A stretch of 64,000 nucleotides of DNA from Orbilia blumenaviensis (lineage: Eukaryota; Ascomycota; Orbiliomycetes; Orbiliales; Orbiliaceae), in contig JAVHNS010000007.1 in NCBI GenBank assembly GCA_036872755.1, positions 434,001-498,000 on the forward strand. The letters are read 5' to 3'. The stretch's first letter is position 1, and every line of letters starts with the position of its first letter. The position numbers were made by a program, and so were the translations under genes. The notes under the pieces are model-generated. The model did not search any database, had not been told where the DNA came from, and was given only the letters and a program-made list of their open reading frames with translations. This document shows, piece after piece, positions 37,226-48,169 of this stretch.

Positions 37226-37848
37226 CGGGAACTGAATAGAATTGAATAGACAGGATAGGACAGGACAAGGAAAAGAACAAGAACAAGAGAAAGAACACAA
37301 CAGACCTGGACAAGACAGGACAACAAGAGCAACACTCAGAATTAACTAACTTGGGCTCTGCCTCTGTTTCTCACCCGTTTGGTCCTGTCGAGACAGCCGC
37401 TGTTCCAACAACCCGCAACAACAAGCCGACCTGGGCCAACCGATTAGACCAAACAAGGCCAGAAACAACTGACCGGGACTGACCCAGAGCCAAATTCAAA
37501 GCCCAAACCAGCCCTCACTCAGCCTGTTTATTCATTTATACTACCACTGAATTTATTTATCAACAACTTCAAACATCACTACCCACCCGCCCCCCTCTCC
37601 CGCAGTCTGAGTCCACATGGACGTAATACCGTAGGGCCTCGTTTCCGCCTTCGTCTCGCTTTCCCGCCATATTCTGTCAGCGTTTCGATCGCCGCCCTGC
37701 CCCTTTTCCCCACGCGATTTGATATTCTAGGTTTCTGTCGCGAAACTCTCCAAAAAGGCTTGGGTGTCGTCGACTGTTGTCAACCCTTGACATCATTCCT
37801 TCATCCTTCCGCGATTTTTCCCTTCCCGACTAGCATTTTGTAAATAAT

Positions 37849-40800
37849 ATGTCGGCAGCGACTTATCTCCAGCCCTCAATGTCACAACCAACCCCCACTT
37901 CGGCCTCGAGACGGCCTGCCCATCGTCCCACAACTTATTCTGGTGCCGGAAACTACCAATCCCAGCAACCTCCACAGGCTGGTTCGACCACTAGTTACCA
38001 TCAACCACCAATTCAACCGCCGCCTAGGACGAGTTCGAATCGTCATCAGGGTGGTTCTGCCAACCCTGCCTTACAACCAGTTTCTGTTACCGCCAATTCG
38101 TCTGGCGCATCGAAAGGGGCTTCTTCAAGGAGTCAACCGAATGATGGCGGCCGATCGAGTTCTCGCAGGGATGGGGATAAGAGAGCCGCGTCAACAAATG
38201 CCGCCTCTGGCTCTTCGTCCCGAACGGAAGGGACCGTTCCCGTACGTGCCGAGAGCACCCGCGAACCGTCTAGAAGACAGGATCAGGAACAGGGAACTTC
38301 GGCAGGTTCATCTCAGCATGTTCCTCAACAACAGCAGCAGCAGCAACCACAACAACAACAACCACAAACTAGACAAGAACGAATAGATGCTGCACGAGCC
38401 GAAAGGAACGGCAATACCGCATCATCATCGAGAAAAGAGACGCGGTTTGGCAACTATGTCCTCGGTCAGACCCTTGGTGAAGGCGAGTTTGGTAAGGTTA
38501 AACTCGGCTGGAGGAAAGATGGAGGTGTTCAGGTAAACAAGGCTACTCGTTTTCCTCCCTTAAGCTTTACTCCCTAACGTTGATTTCATAGGTTGCCATC
38601 AAATTGATAAGACGAGATACTTTGGCACCACATCCCAATCGATTGTCAAAGATATATCGTGAAATCTCTATCCTTCGAACACTCTCTCATCCGAATATTG
38701 TCAAGTTGTTCGAAATGATTGAGAACGAACGGCATATCGGAATCATCCTCGAATACGCTTCGGGCGGTGAATTGTTTGATTACATTCTCACACACAGATA
38801 TCTTAAAGACCCACCAGCCTGCAGGCTTTTTGCCCAACTTGTCTCCGGTGTTGGTTACCTTCACAAAATGGGAATTGTTCATCGAGACCTTAAACTCGAA
38901 AATTTGTTGCTCGATCGAAATCGTAACATAATCATTACAGATTTCGGATTCGCCAACGTTTTCGACCCCTTGGACGACATCAGCGAATATGAGGACCGGC
39001 TAGATGACCCAAGTGTTTTGAAGGAACTTGAAAGGGGTGTTGGGGATGATGGACGTGGTCGTCGTGGTGATTTGATGGCAACCAGCTGCGGAAGCCCTTG
39101 CTATGCAGCCCCTGAACTCGTCGTTAGTGATGGCGTTTATACAGGGCGGAAGGTCGATGTCTGGAGTTGTGGCGTCATCTTGGTATGCCCCCTTCTGGAA
39201 ATTTTGTCAATTCAAGGTAGTATTTGGAAACTGACGATGTACCTTTCGTAGTATGCAATGTTGGCTGGGTACCTCCCATTCGATGACGACCCGGCAAATC
39301 CTGAAGGAGACAATATCAACCTGCTGTACAAGTACATTGTCTCAACCCCGCTAACCTTCCCAGAGTATGTTACACCGCATGCCAGAGATCTGTTGAGACG
39401 GATCCTAGTGCCGGATCCGCGGAAACGTGCAGATTTGTTCGAGGTTGCTCGACATAGCTGGCTCAGCCCATTCGCAAATGTCGTTGGGCTGATCACGAGC
39501 TCAACCACAACGACTCAGGATATCATGACGACAACTGTTACTAGTGGTATGTGTGCTTTGAGCCTTTCTGAACGAAACTAGATTAGATGCAAAAGAAGAA
39601 TATAAACAGATATCAGAATTATCTGCAGGAAACAGAAACACTAATGAACTTTTGGATATCGGGTAGATGCGCAAGAGCAACCAGTTCTTACCCGGTCAGC
39701 CTCTGTCCGCGAACCTTCTACAACAACTCATTTACATACCTCCCCGCCGAGCAATCGAAATCCAGAGCAGTCGCCATCTTCCAAGGCTTCAGGTGACACA
39801 AAGAGGAATACCGTTCAAGTTGAGTATGTGCAACCGAAGACCCAAACAAAGCGGCAACAAGCAGGATCCGAACAGGAGAAGGCATCAAAGAAGGAACGTG
39901 CACCTGCTGCTGAGGAAGCTTCAACCTCGAAATCGAAGGGTAAGGACAGGGAACCGGAACAATTACAGCCTTCCACATCATCAGCTGCTGCTACTAAACC
40001 AGGATTACCGGAAGAACATCGCCACGTCCCTGTCAACAAGTCCTCTACATCAGGGGTTCCTCGTACGCAGGCCGTGGGATCGGATACTGGCAAACTGCCA
40101 ACAAAACATCAGCAGCGGGCTACAAGCTATCAGGGCCCCAATCCACTCCACGGCACTACTAAGATTACTGTCGGATTGCCTGTTATCGAGACACACCCTG
40201 TTCCAGCCCCTCAAAGTCAAAGTAGACCTGGCACAGAAACGAAGGAAACTCAGCATACTGGATCTTCGTCACCCAATGCTACCGCCCTTCCGGTTCCACA
40301 GAGCAGCAACCGCCCAACGTCTTCTGAGACAGCGAATTCAGCAGTATCACGTTCTCAATCTGTTCGACAAACATCCTACACAAGGTCTAAGAATTCAGAT
40401 CCCGTCGCCCCGCAACCCCTCGCTGCCTCAAGCAAAATCCCACAACCAGCTCAGAAGAAGCCCTACACAATATCAAATCCCATCCCCCAAGACCCGGAAA
40501 ATATTGGCCTGCCCTTGTCGACCTATGCACCTCCCAATCCTCGTGAGTCCGGTTCCGAATTGGCGAAAGGGCACAAGAGGGCAAATACTGTTGGGGGACC
40601 AAGTGCCAGTGCAAAGATCTTCGAAAGGGTGTTTGGGTCCTCTGATAAGGCTGGAGGCCAGACCGTCCAACCTCGACCGTCCATGGACCGACCGTCTGGT
40701 CAGAATAGCGCAGCCCAAACACCGACGCCGAGGCAATCGATTGAGCAAGTCGGAAACAAGTATGAAACGTCGAAAGGGAAGCGAAGGTTTAGTCTTATTC

Positions 40801-41204
40801 CATCTTGGGCCCATAAGAATAGTGAACACGGGAGGAAATCAGGACAGGGTAAGCTCGTTAAGCATGAACGTCGCCTTTCGCGGTCGGCTGGGAACACAAC
40901 TGACCCGAAGGGTCTCACAGTTCAAAACGTCGAACCTCCCCAATCTTCCCATACCACGAACGGCTCATATGCAAACATCAACCCCGAACCCACTAGCCAA
41001 TCATTGCACTCGCTCCCTCTTGCGACTACAAACAACGGTACGGACGGTTCGACTACGAATGTTGGAAATCTGACAAGCAAGAATCGCAAATTTGGAGATG
41101 CCTACTCCCATGATGGACAAATGTCCGGCAATTCTGGTAGCACTGGAGCGGCAAGGAGGGTCATGGATTTCTTTAGGAAAAGGGGCATCGGACGAAGCAA
41201 ATAG
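37849..41204 (+). CDS. Kin4/Frk1-like serine/threonine protein kinase
   Basis: CAMK/Snf1-branch kinase related to yeast Kin4, which enforces spindle-position control. Exons 37849-38532, 38592-39182, 39252-39546 and 39667-41204 give 1035 residues. The disordered N-terminus (1-200) has a Gln run near 162-175. The catalytic domain (about 203-500) shows GEGEFG (210-215), VAIK (Lys232), HRDLKLEN (325-332), DFG (345-347) and [11 protein letters not shown] (393-403), followed by [14 protein letters not shown]. The activation segment between DFG and APE is 53 residues, carrying an acidic insert of about 30 relative to what I recall of Kin4. The C-terminal half (about 510-1035) is low-complexity Ser/Thr/Pro/Gln and ends in a basic [16 protein letters not shown] patch that may bind membrane. 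A 36-base run of HTS/PPS-type sequence follows the last junction. The kinase call is certain; the Kin4 subfamily is likely. Confidence 0.9.
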
Positions 41205-44200
41205 TCTCCGCTTCTCCGCACCTCATCCCTGCCAGTCCGCCACCGCTTTCAATTTGCGTATTCTCTGAGAACATCAGAGAAGCGACGAGCTTTCCTGACA
41301 AAACTGATCACCCAACCACAGCTATACTCTCTTCCGCCTACTTGTCCATCCACTTGAGGATTACTGTCGAGACCTCTGATAACTCTGCCGACTTCGTTTC
41401 CAATTATGTGCGGCCTCCAATTCTAAACTTCGTGTCCGGGACGTCATATTACGATACTTTTAATCTAGCAGCGAAAAGCGATAATATCATTCTGGAAGCG
41501 ATTTTTGGAGACGACAGCCCTACCGGTAGCTCTCGAAATCTCATATTGTACATCTCAGTCCCAAACCTCTCATATCTCCCTTCTCAAACGATTCTCTTTT
41601 TACCTCGGTTTATAGCCGCCCACCGTCAGCAGTTTCTAGCAAAAAGGAAAGCGCATTGTTGTGATATCTTAGCGGGGATGACCTTTTTTTTTTGAAAGCA
41701 CGGTTACCAATTCGATCCATTGCGAGCGCTGCATGTCGAAATCCCATAGTCGACTTACCCCATGTGTGTGTCCCTCCTGTTTACCCAGTTGCCTAATTAC
41801 GAGCCTTAGAGATGATTTTCCTTTTCCCGAACATCACGAACACCGATTGTCCCTTTATTTCGTTTCATTTCGTTTCTCGTCGGTCTCCTTTGAACTCATA
41901 CTTGATCTTGTAGTCCTCCTTTTTCATTGCATTGGTTTTTTTTTTTTTTTTTTTTCTTTTTTTTTTTTCTGTTCCCTTACACCCTTGCACCTTTCCTTCT
42001 TCCTTTTCTGTCGGCTGGAGTATCGTTATTACTCTCGCATAGCTGTTTTATCTACTTCTCTTTTCCTTTGATACAATGGGAGGGTGTTAAATCATATTCT
42101 ATTCTCTTGTTTATTTCGATTTCATTTCATATCCCTCGTTCGGATGCGTGTTCATATGGCATACACCAAGTCTATTCAGAAATACATTTCCCACCCTCAA
42201 AAATCATTGAGCCTTACTTACTCACTTATATTCTATTTGATCTCAGCTCCATCTTCTCCTTTATTGTTATTTTTTTGATCTTGTAATAATTTTATTAATT
42301 CCCTTTCGCGGCTTGCCATTGCTATATTGATAATAACTTTTGCAGATACGACACTGTTTTGTGTGATTGGGGAGCCTTCTTTTTTGAATTTCAATTTGAT
42401 GATGCTATTGGAATGAAACGATACTTTGGTAGCAGTAAGAAGAGAGTAAGGCATACATAAAGATATTTAAGGATCAATTCCCAGCATTTTTCCCTCGTCT
42501 TTTCCATTATTTGAATCTACTTTTAATTGCCACGCCCGTGTTTATAAATATTTAGTATTTAGATATCATATTAACAATAATCATATTTCGTTGAGATCGT
42601 GGGTTGCGTCTATAATTCAGACATACCTAAGCACTATTGTTGCATTGTTTGTGTCATGATATGATGATCCTACCGCGTTTAAGAGCCTAAGCTTTGCAGT
42701 GCGCTTCTAGTTTCGGTGATTCTAAGTGGCTATCTATTATCAGGGTTCCGAGGATCTTCACGTGAACTTTACCTTAAATGTTTTAAGCATAAACGTGAAG
42801 AAGAAAAGAAGAAAAGGAAAGGAAAAGACTTCAAAGTTTCGAAGGCTGGGCGATGTGGTTTGTCCCGACGATAACCTTATATCTGGGGGGTTATTATAGC
42901 GAGATGGGTGGATGTCGCATCTTATTGGCGAAGGAGCTCATGAAAAATGCCATTTTTTTGCCTCCAACAAAAATTTTAGCAAGTCAGATATTAATTTTCT
43001 AAGCAAACCCCGATATTTCCAAGAGGATATGCATGAGGAATAAAAAAATGAAAGTTTTTTCCTTCCATGATGCATCGATGTCGCCTGAAGAAATTTCTTC
43101 GGCGATGCCTTAGGTGCATTTTACTATTAATACTAGAACTAGGCTAATTAATTCCTTCCTACAGTCCCATACCCTGCATGCATGGTAAGGGAATGAAAAA
43201 TTTCTTCTTTTCCAGGCCGATACCTGTCCATTTCCTGCTGACAAAGTTCTAGTATGCACGTAGTACATACACATGTACTGTACATGTGCGTATAATGCCC
43301 GTCAGCCAATGCCTTCGCCGATGGGGCCAGTAGGCGACTTCCCGGGCTGGACCCATTCGACCTGCTGCTCGGTTATGTCCTGCAGACACGGCCTTTACCT
43401 TGTCCTTGCTCCCCCAATTCTGATCCCGTTTAGCTTTGTTTTTTGTGAAAAAGGAAAGGGAAAAGGAAAATAGTGCACGTTTTGATCTCTTCTTATTCGA
43501 TGTACATGTCATGTATGTGCCTATGTATACTACTTCGATGTTCTGACAGGGTATCTCCCCGGTCCTCGGATCATGGACGAATGACGGCCGGGCCTCCCCC
43601 ACGTCGGCTTTCTGTCACACCATTGGTCGGGTGGAGCTCATCGAACTTCCTTTCGACATGGACATGGGAATTCGAATCGCTAAGAACCTTTCGATCTGAA
43701 GAGATTCCGAGATTCTGGACATCCTTTTTTTCCCCCCTCTTGAAGTAGCGGTTGAGCGGCCGAGTAACGGGGACCTGGAGTAAATTGGTCATATGAGGGT
43801 ATCTCTTTTTGGATGGCGTACAATGGCAATAGCTTGTGCATAGCATAGTATCATCTCCACACAATATTTCCCGTTTACTCATATGAGCTCATCCATAGGG
43901 TAGTACGCTACGGTATATTATCGTATCGTATCATATCGTGCCGATGCATCACATCGTATCATATCATACGTTTAACTCAGTACTGAACCGAACAGACGTA
44001 TTTGCACCATACCTAGGGTCCGGCCGGCATGGGCATGGCAATGACATTGGCATATTGGCATTGGCATTGCAATCTATTCAATCCGGGGCATTTTTTTTTA
44101 TCTTTTTGCGAACGGCGGGCGGACACGGCCTGGACCATGGAATCGAGCAGGGGTATCAAGAGCGAGCGATACACATATTGCCCAGGTATTTCCGGCGAAA

Positions 44201-44639
44201 GATAAGAAAGAAAGCCCACTCGGATAAGCTACTTCGGCATGTTTAAAAAAGTACCCATACTGGCTTTTATCATGAGAGCTCGAGTTTAGATTTTTGAAAA
44301 TTTGATTGGGTGCGGGAACTTCGAGGGAGGTCACACTAGCACTAGCAGTTTTGAGGAGGCCGAGCACAGCCCGTCAACGGGTATCGGACTGGTACAATTC
44401 CAATACACCCATCCTCGACTCGACTCATCCTTTCCTTCCTTCCCAGAATTCATATATTCCCGCCCGCTTCCCTTCTTTGGTTGTCTTCCCTTCCCTTCTT
44501 TTTAATTCGTTCATTTATTATTCCAACCTATATATCACTCGTTAACTAAGTATCTATCACTTGACGATGCTACTGCAGTGACATCGCAAAGCAGTGGACT
44601 TTCAAAACGAGGAAAACCTACTACCTTAATTTCAGTGCA
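41205..44639. other. 3.4 kb spacer, no gene recognised
   Basis: Kinase 3' flank then promoter of the next gene. Contains T-rich tract 41936-41969, imperfect TCGTA/TCATA repeats 43915-43975 and a GGCATT/GGCATG repeat 44028-44075. Frames at 41342-41695 and 41733-42286 start on non-ATG codons or are poly-T coded. Overlapping frames at 43249-43882 on both strands have no family signal. Confidence 0.6.
43915..43975. repeat. imperfect TCGTA/TCATA pentamer repeats
   Basis: Roughly ten degenerate units mixing ATCGT, ATCAT and CATCG. Similar ATGAT/ATGGT pentamers recur near 60390-60415 and 61540-61565. Confidence 0.75.
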
Positions 44640-45980
44640 ATGTCAACACAACCATCCCTCGCCCGCCTCTCCAAGATCATCCGTTCAGCTAATATAAATG
44701 CCAACAATGTCAACAACATAATCACTAACAACGATATCAGTGGCCAGCAATCCCATGACCGATATCGCCTTCCAAACAACCGTCACGATAACTCTGACCT
44801 CGATTCTCCAAAAGCTTCGGCCTTCCTCTTCTTAGGATTGGTTGTTTCGATATTTCTGCTAGTTTTAGCATCTCATTTCTTTTATCTTTACGTCGTTCGT
44901 AAGGAACCCTACTACTACAGTGTACAGTCGGATATCGATCCTACACTGTGGCATGTAGAGCGGGTAGTCCCGCTTCGAGAACGAATAAGAAAATGGCAAG
45001 GACGTCCCAGAAGCGATAGCGACATCTTTAGGGATGAAGACCTTGAAAGAGTCAGGACGGCCCTTATGGTCCGTGGGTGGAGAGGAAGGGTTAATAGCGA
45101 CGGAACACCGAACAAGAACCACAGAGTAGTAGATGACAGAGCTGCCGTTGGCTTTGGAGCTGGTGGTAGTGCTGCTTGGGGATTTGCCAACAATGGTGGT
45201 AATCCTGGGGATGTGGAGTATGGCCCGAGACAGTATATCGAAACCGAGGATACGCCGTTCTGGAAAGAAAGGCGGTGGGGATATACAAACTATGGAACAT
45301 ACGATGGATTTGGAACTTCACCCGGGGAAAGAAGAAAGATGATGCATCTGGCATTTGGGGATGGGCCGAGAACCCGAGGTGGGAATGTTGTCCCTGGAAT
45401 GAGCAGCAGCCGGTGGCCTACCGGAGCCGTTACACCGGAATTTGGAAGCTATGGGAAGATTTCTACAACTGGTGCAGGGGAGATTGGTGGGTATGGACTC
45501 GCTGCGGCGTTTTCATATCACCCATCACCGAAGAATACTCACTTCGTCACTCCGCCCATTCGAGCTTCAAGTAAGATCTTGGAAGAGTTGAAGCATACAA
45601 ACCTGAGATATACTACAGACAGGACCGCTAAGTTTCCAGACGATGAGTTACAGGAGCATTATCAGGGTCTTTGTGAATCTGAGGATGTTGCTCTGAAAGA
45701 GTTGGAAGAGGCAAGAGACATGGCTGCTGTCGAACATACATATCCTACCGCTGTTGAGCGGGAGCCTGACCATGCCCAGAGAGTCATCGAGAAGCTCACA
45801 GAGTTGGAGAAGAAATTGTTGCATGCCGTCAAGAGGAGAACGTTGTTTGCAGAGAGATTTGCTCTCAGAGAAGACGGTGAGGAGAGAGGCGAGTCCAGTC
45901 GTGGGCCGTCTGTGTCGGAGCCCCCACCGCCCTATACGGACATTGATGAACATGTCCTACATTTTGATGAGGATCACTAG
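44640..45980 (+). CDS. orphan single-pass membrane protein with PPxY tail
   Basis: Single exon, 446 residues; no family recognised. An Asn-rich cytosol-type N-terminus (1-55) is followed by one strong membrane helix (about 60-85), then a soluble region of 360 residues without a second helix. Residues 90-150 are basic and Arg-rich; the middle (150-310) is Gly/Tyr-rich with little regular structure predicted by eye; 310-410 looks helical and charged. It ends SEPPPPYTDIDEH, containing PPPY at 429-432, a WW-domain ligand motif. One helix near the N-terminus plus a tail PPxY is the layout of yeast Rsp5 membrane adaptors (Rcr1, Ssh4, Tre1), but no homology is claimed. The ATG is the first in frame. 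Confidence applies to the gene, not the function. Confidence 0.8.
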   Translation: MSTQPSLARLSKIIRSANINANNVNNIITNNDISGQQSHDRYRLPNNRHDNSDLDSPKASAFLFLGLVVSIFLLVLASHFFYLYVVRKEPYYYSVQSDIDPTLWHVERVVPLRERIRKWQGRPRSDSDIFRDEDLERVRTALMVRGWRGRVNSDGTPNKNHRVVDDRAAVGFGAGGSAAWGFANNGGNPGDVEYGPRQYIETEDTPFWKERRWGYTNYGTYDGFGTSPGERRKMMHLAFGDGPRTRGGNVVPGMSSSRWPTGAVTPEFGSYGKISTTGAGEIGGYGLAAAFSYHPSPKNTHFVTPPIRASSKILEELKHTNLRYTTDRTAKFPDDELQEHYQGLCESEDVALKELEEARDMAAVEHTYPTAVEREPDHAQRVIEKLTELEKKLLHAVKRRTLFAERFALREDGEERGESSRGPSVSEPPPPYTDIDEHVLHFDEDH

Positions 45981-46472
45981 CCTACCTCTTGCAGCAGTTG
46001 AATCCCTTTGCTCTTTGCTCTTATACGCTATCATCCACTTACCTAGACTTGCTTTTGGTCTATACGCAGCAACTAATGTTTCTGGGAGCGAATTTGGTCA
46101 CTTTTTCCTTTTTTGGTTCTCTGTTGATTTGATCTCACGATACCCATGGATAGCACGGTTTTCACGTCTTCATTCCTGCAGTTTATTTTCATATACCACG
46201 ACTGCTTTCTGTTTATAAATGTCTTACTAGACGTAGATATCGATGCTTTCATGCAGATATTATAGCTAAAATAATGAATCAAAAAGAAGGAAAGAAAAAC
46301 AATTGTCAAAGACGAAGACCGGTACCGCTAATAGACGCCTAATGAAATTTACCAAATTAACAACGAACCAAGGGAACTCCCTAATTTGTATAATCTCCCC
46401 GTCGCCTAGCGGCCGCAATCGGGGTTGGAAGAAGATGTGGTGTCAGTAATGAAGATCCGATGTCTCCAGGCA
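45981..46472. other. convergent 3' spacer
   Basis: Between the orphan membrane protein and VMA8 stop codons. AT-rich; nothing else seen. Confidence 0.7.
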
Positions 46473-47693
46473 CTAGAAGATTACATCCTTTTCTTCCTCG
46501 TCCGCTAGTATGTCTGCAGGCTCGTCGCTTCCTGTGCCTGATATTGTGAGCTGCTCGCCTTGTTGTTCTTTTAGCTTTGCACGCTCGGCTTCTGCCTCGT
46601 CGAGTGCTTTCTTCTTGTTGTTCTTGACTTTCTTCAGGCGGTAGAATTCCTCTCGGTCACTATAATGCAGATTTTAGCTAGCATATCTGTATGGTTATTT
46701 ATTCAAGGAAGGGCGTACAGTTCGTCTAGTTCTGAGTTGATATATTTGATTGTATTCTCTGTCCTCGGAATGATGACATGCTCAATAGCAGCGACACGGC
46801 GGTTCACAATCTGGACGCCGTATTAGCAGCTGCTGTATTCAATGATCAACCAGTTTAGGACTACGTATACGTACCTTGATAACATCATCTAATATGACGA
46901 ATGCCGTCTGTAAAGGGAAGAGGAAAGAATATACCCTTAGAATCACACACCGCCAAAACAGATCTTAGAGGAGAAGTAGCGGGGTCCCAAACCTGTAAAC
47001 TAGCCAGCTCCACTAAAGTCTCTACGGCCTTTCCGTATACGTCTCTACACTTCTGCACCTGCTGACCACCCCTTCCTAACCCGGTCAATCCAAAGTCGTT
47101 GTTTTCCTCCGTTATATAGCTCTCAAAAGCCGGTAGCTGGACACCAGAGACGTTTTCCTGTTTCGAACGTATTCGGAAACGGGCGGCTTTGACAGATTCT
47201 TGGACTTGGTAACCGATTTGACCACCAGTGGCATATGTAACCTCGGCGAGTGAGAAGGCAGCGATTTGCATCACGCGGCCCATCTTGCGTTTTGCCTCAT
47301 CGATCCGGCGGGTGATTTCTATGAGAGGCGTTTAATATCAGATATCTGAGGGTTCGGATATGCAGATAGACTGGATTGGATAGTGGGAGCAATAGTACCT
47401 CGGAAACGTCTATATGAAAACAAGGTGTTAGCAATTGGTTTGATAAAAAAGAACGGCATAAGAAACATCATATATAACAATTATTCTATGACATACTTTG
47501 TCAAAGCTTCGGATTTGCGCTTCAGTAACGAGTGGCCGGTTTCAGCGCCCTTGAGCTTGGCCTTCATGATACCAAGCGACTGGCGGGTCGGGAAGACCGC
47601 CTCTCGATTCTATTGATAGCAAATATATAGCTTAGTATAGGTCCTATTCATACATGCAGTGTTTAGGTGATAACGTACTCCAGCGCCGGACAT
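46473..47693 (-). CDS. VMA8: V-type proton ATPase subunit D
   Basis: Central-stalk subunit of the vacuolar H+-ATPase V1 sector, coupling ATP hydrolysis to rotor movement. Seven exons: 47693-47679, 47609-47497, 47409-47399, 47318-46993, 46908-46876, 46810-46719 and 46659-46473, for 258 residues, the family size. The sequence runs NREAVFPTRQSLGIMKAKLK, then SLLKRKSEALTK-RFR-EITRRIDEAK, and later TAFVILDDVIKIVNRRVAAI and YINSELDELDREEFYRLKKV, all strongly conserved in subunit D. It is two long coiled-coil arms around a short globular middle. Exon 3 is only 11 bases, exon 5 only 33. Each is fixed by the conserved peptides it restores. The tail is acidic. Divergent from SYF1 over 476 bases. Confidence 0.97.
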
Positions 47694-48169
47694 CGTGGGT
47701 GGTTGTGGTTATGACGGTGGGCAGTGGGGTTAGCGGGCGGTGAAGCTGTAGATAAGTCGTAACAAGAGGTCGTCTGGCTATGATGCAAGGAAAGGCAGCT
47801 TCCACAGATTAGAGGCCCGTCTGGCGTGCTGGTTCTCAAATATGCGCTGTTCCACCCCGAACCAGCGCAGATCTCAGAACTGCAAACGTCTCAAGTCCAA
47901 TGGGCAGCCGTGGAAGAAACGGTTTCAGGCAGTTCCAGTCGCGCGAGGGTCAAACACCGCAAAAAAAAGTTTAGACCTGTACGACAGTCACTCTAGAATC
48001 GAATCATTCACCTATTCTTCCTTTCTTCCTTCCTTCCTCGACGAACGACGAACGACGACGGCGGCTAATAAACAATGAGGAGGTAGTCTGGATCGCGCAA
48101 CCTCTGTCTTCTTTCCAACGTTCCGTCCGTCCATCTACTCTACCAATTCACACCCTCCGATACACCGCG
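47694..48169. promoter_or_regulatory. shared divergent promoter region VMA8/SYF1
   Basis: 476 bases separate the two start codons, so both promoters must lie here. A pyrimidine-rich CTTCCTT stretch (about 48015-48040) precedes SYF1. No clear TATA box seen on either side. Confidence 0.6.

Larger units (their letters stand above)
34252..37848. other. 3.6 kb divergent spacer, repeat-rich leader of the kinase gene
   Basis: Separates the DUS3 and kinase start codons. No gene seen. It is crowded with simple repeats: AATC (35149-35184), GA (35682-35735), T17 (36265-36281), CAT/CCAT (36766-36860) and A34 (37191-37224). Reading frames here are repeat-coded. The last kilobase probably includes a long 5' leader and possibly a leader intron for the kinase gene. 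Confidence 0.6.

Noticed and set aside
39667..41073. 468-codon + strand frame overlapping the kinase C-terminus
   Set aside because: Off-frame shadow; the true frame joins the kinase exon through a GTATGT donor and continues to 41204.
41733..42286. Phe/Ser-rich reading frames
   Set aside because: Coded by poly-T and pyrimidine tracts in the 3' flank of the kinase gene.
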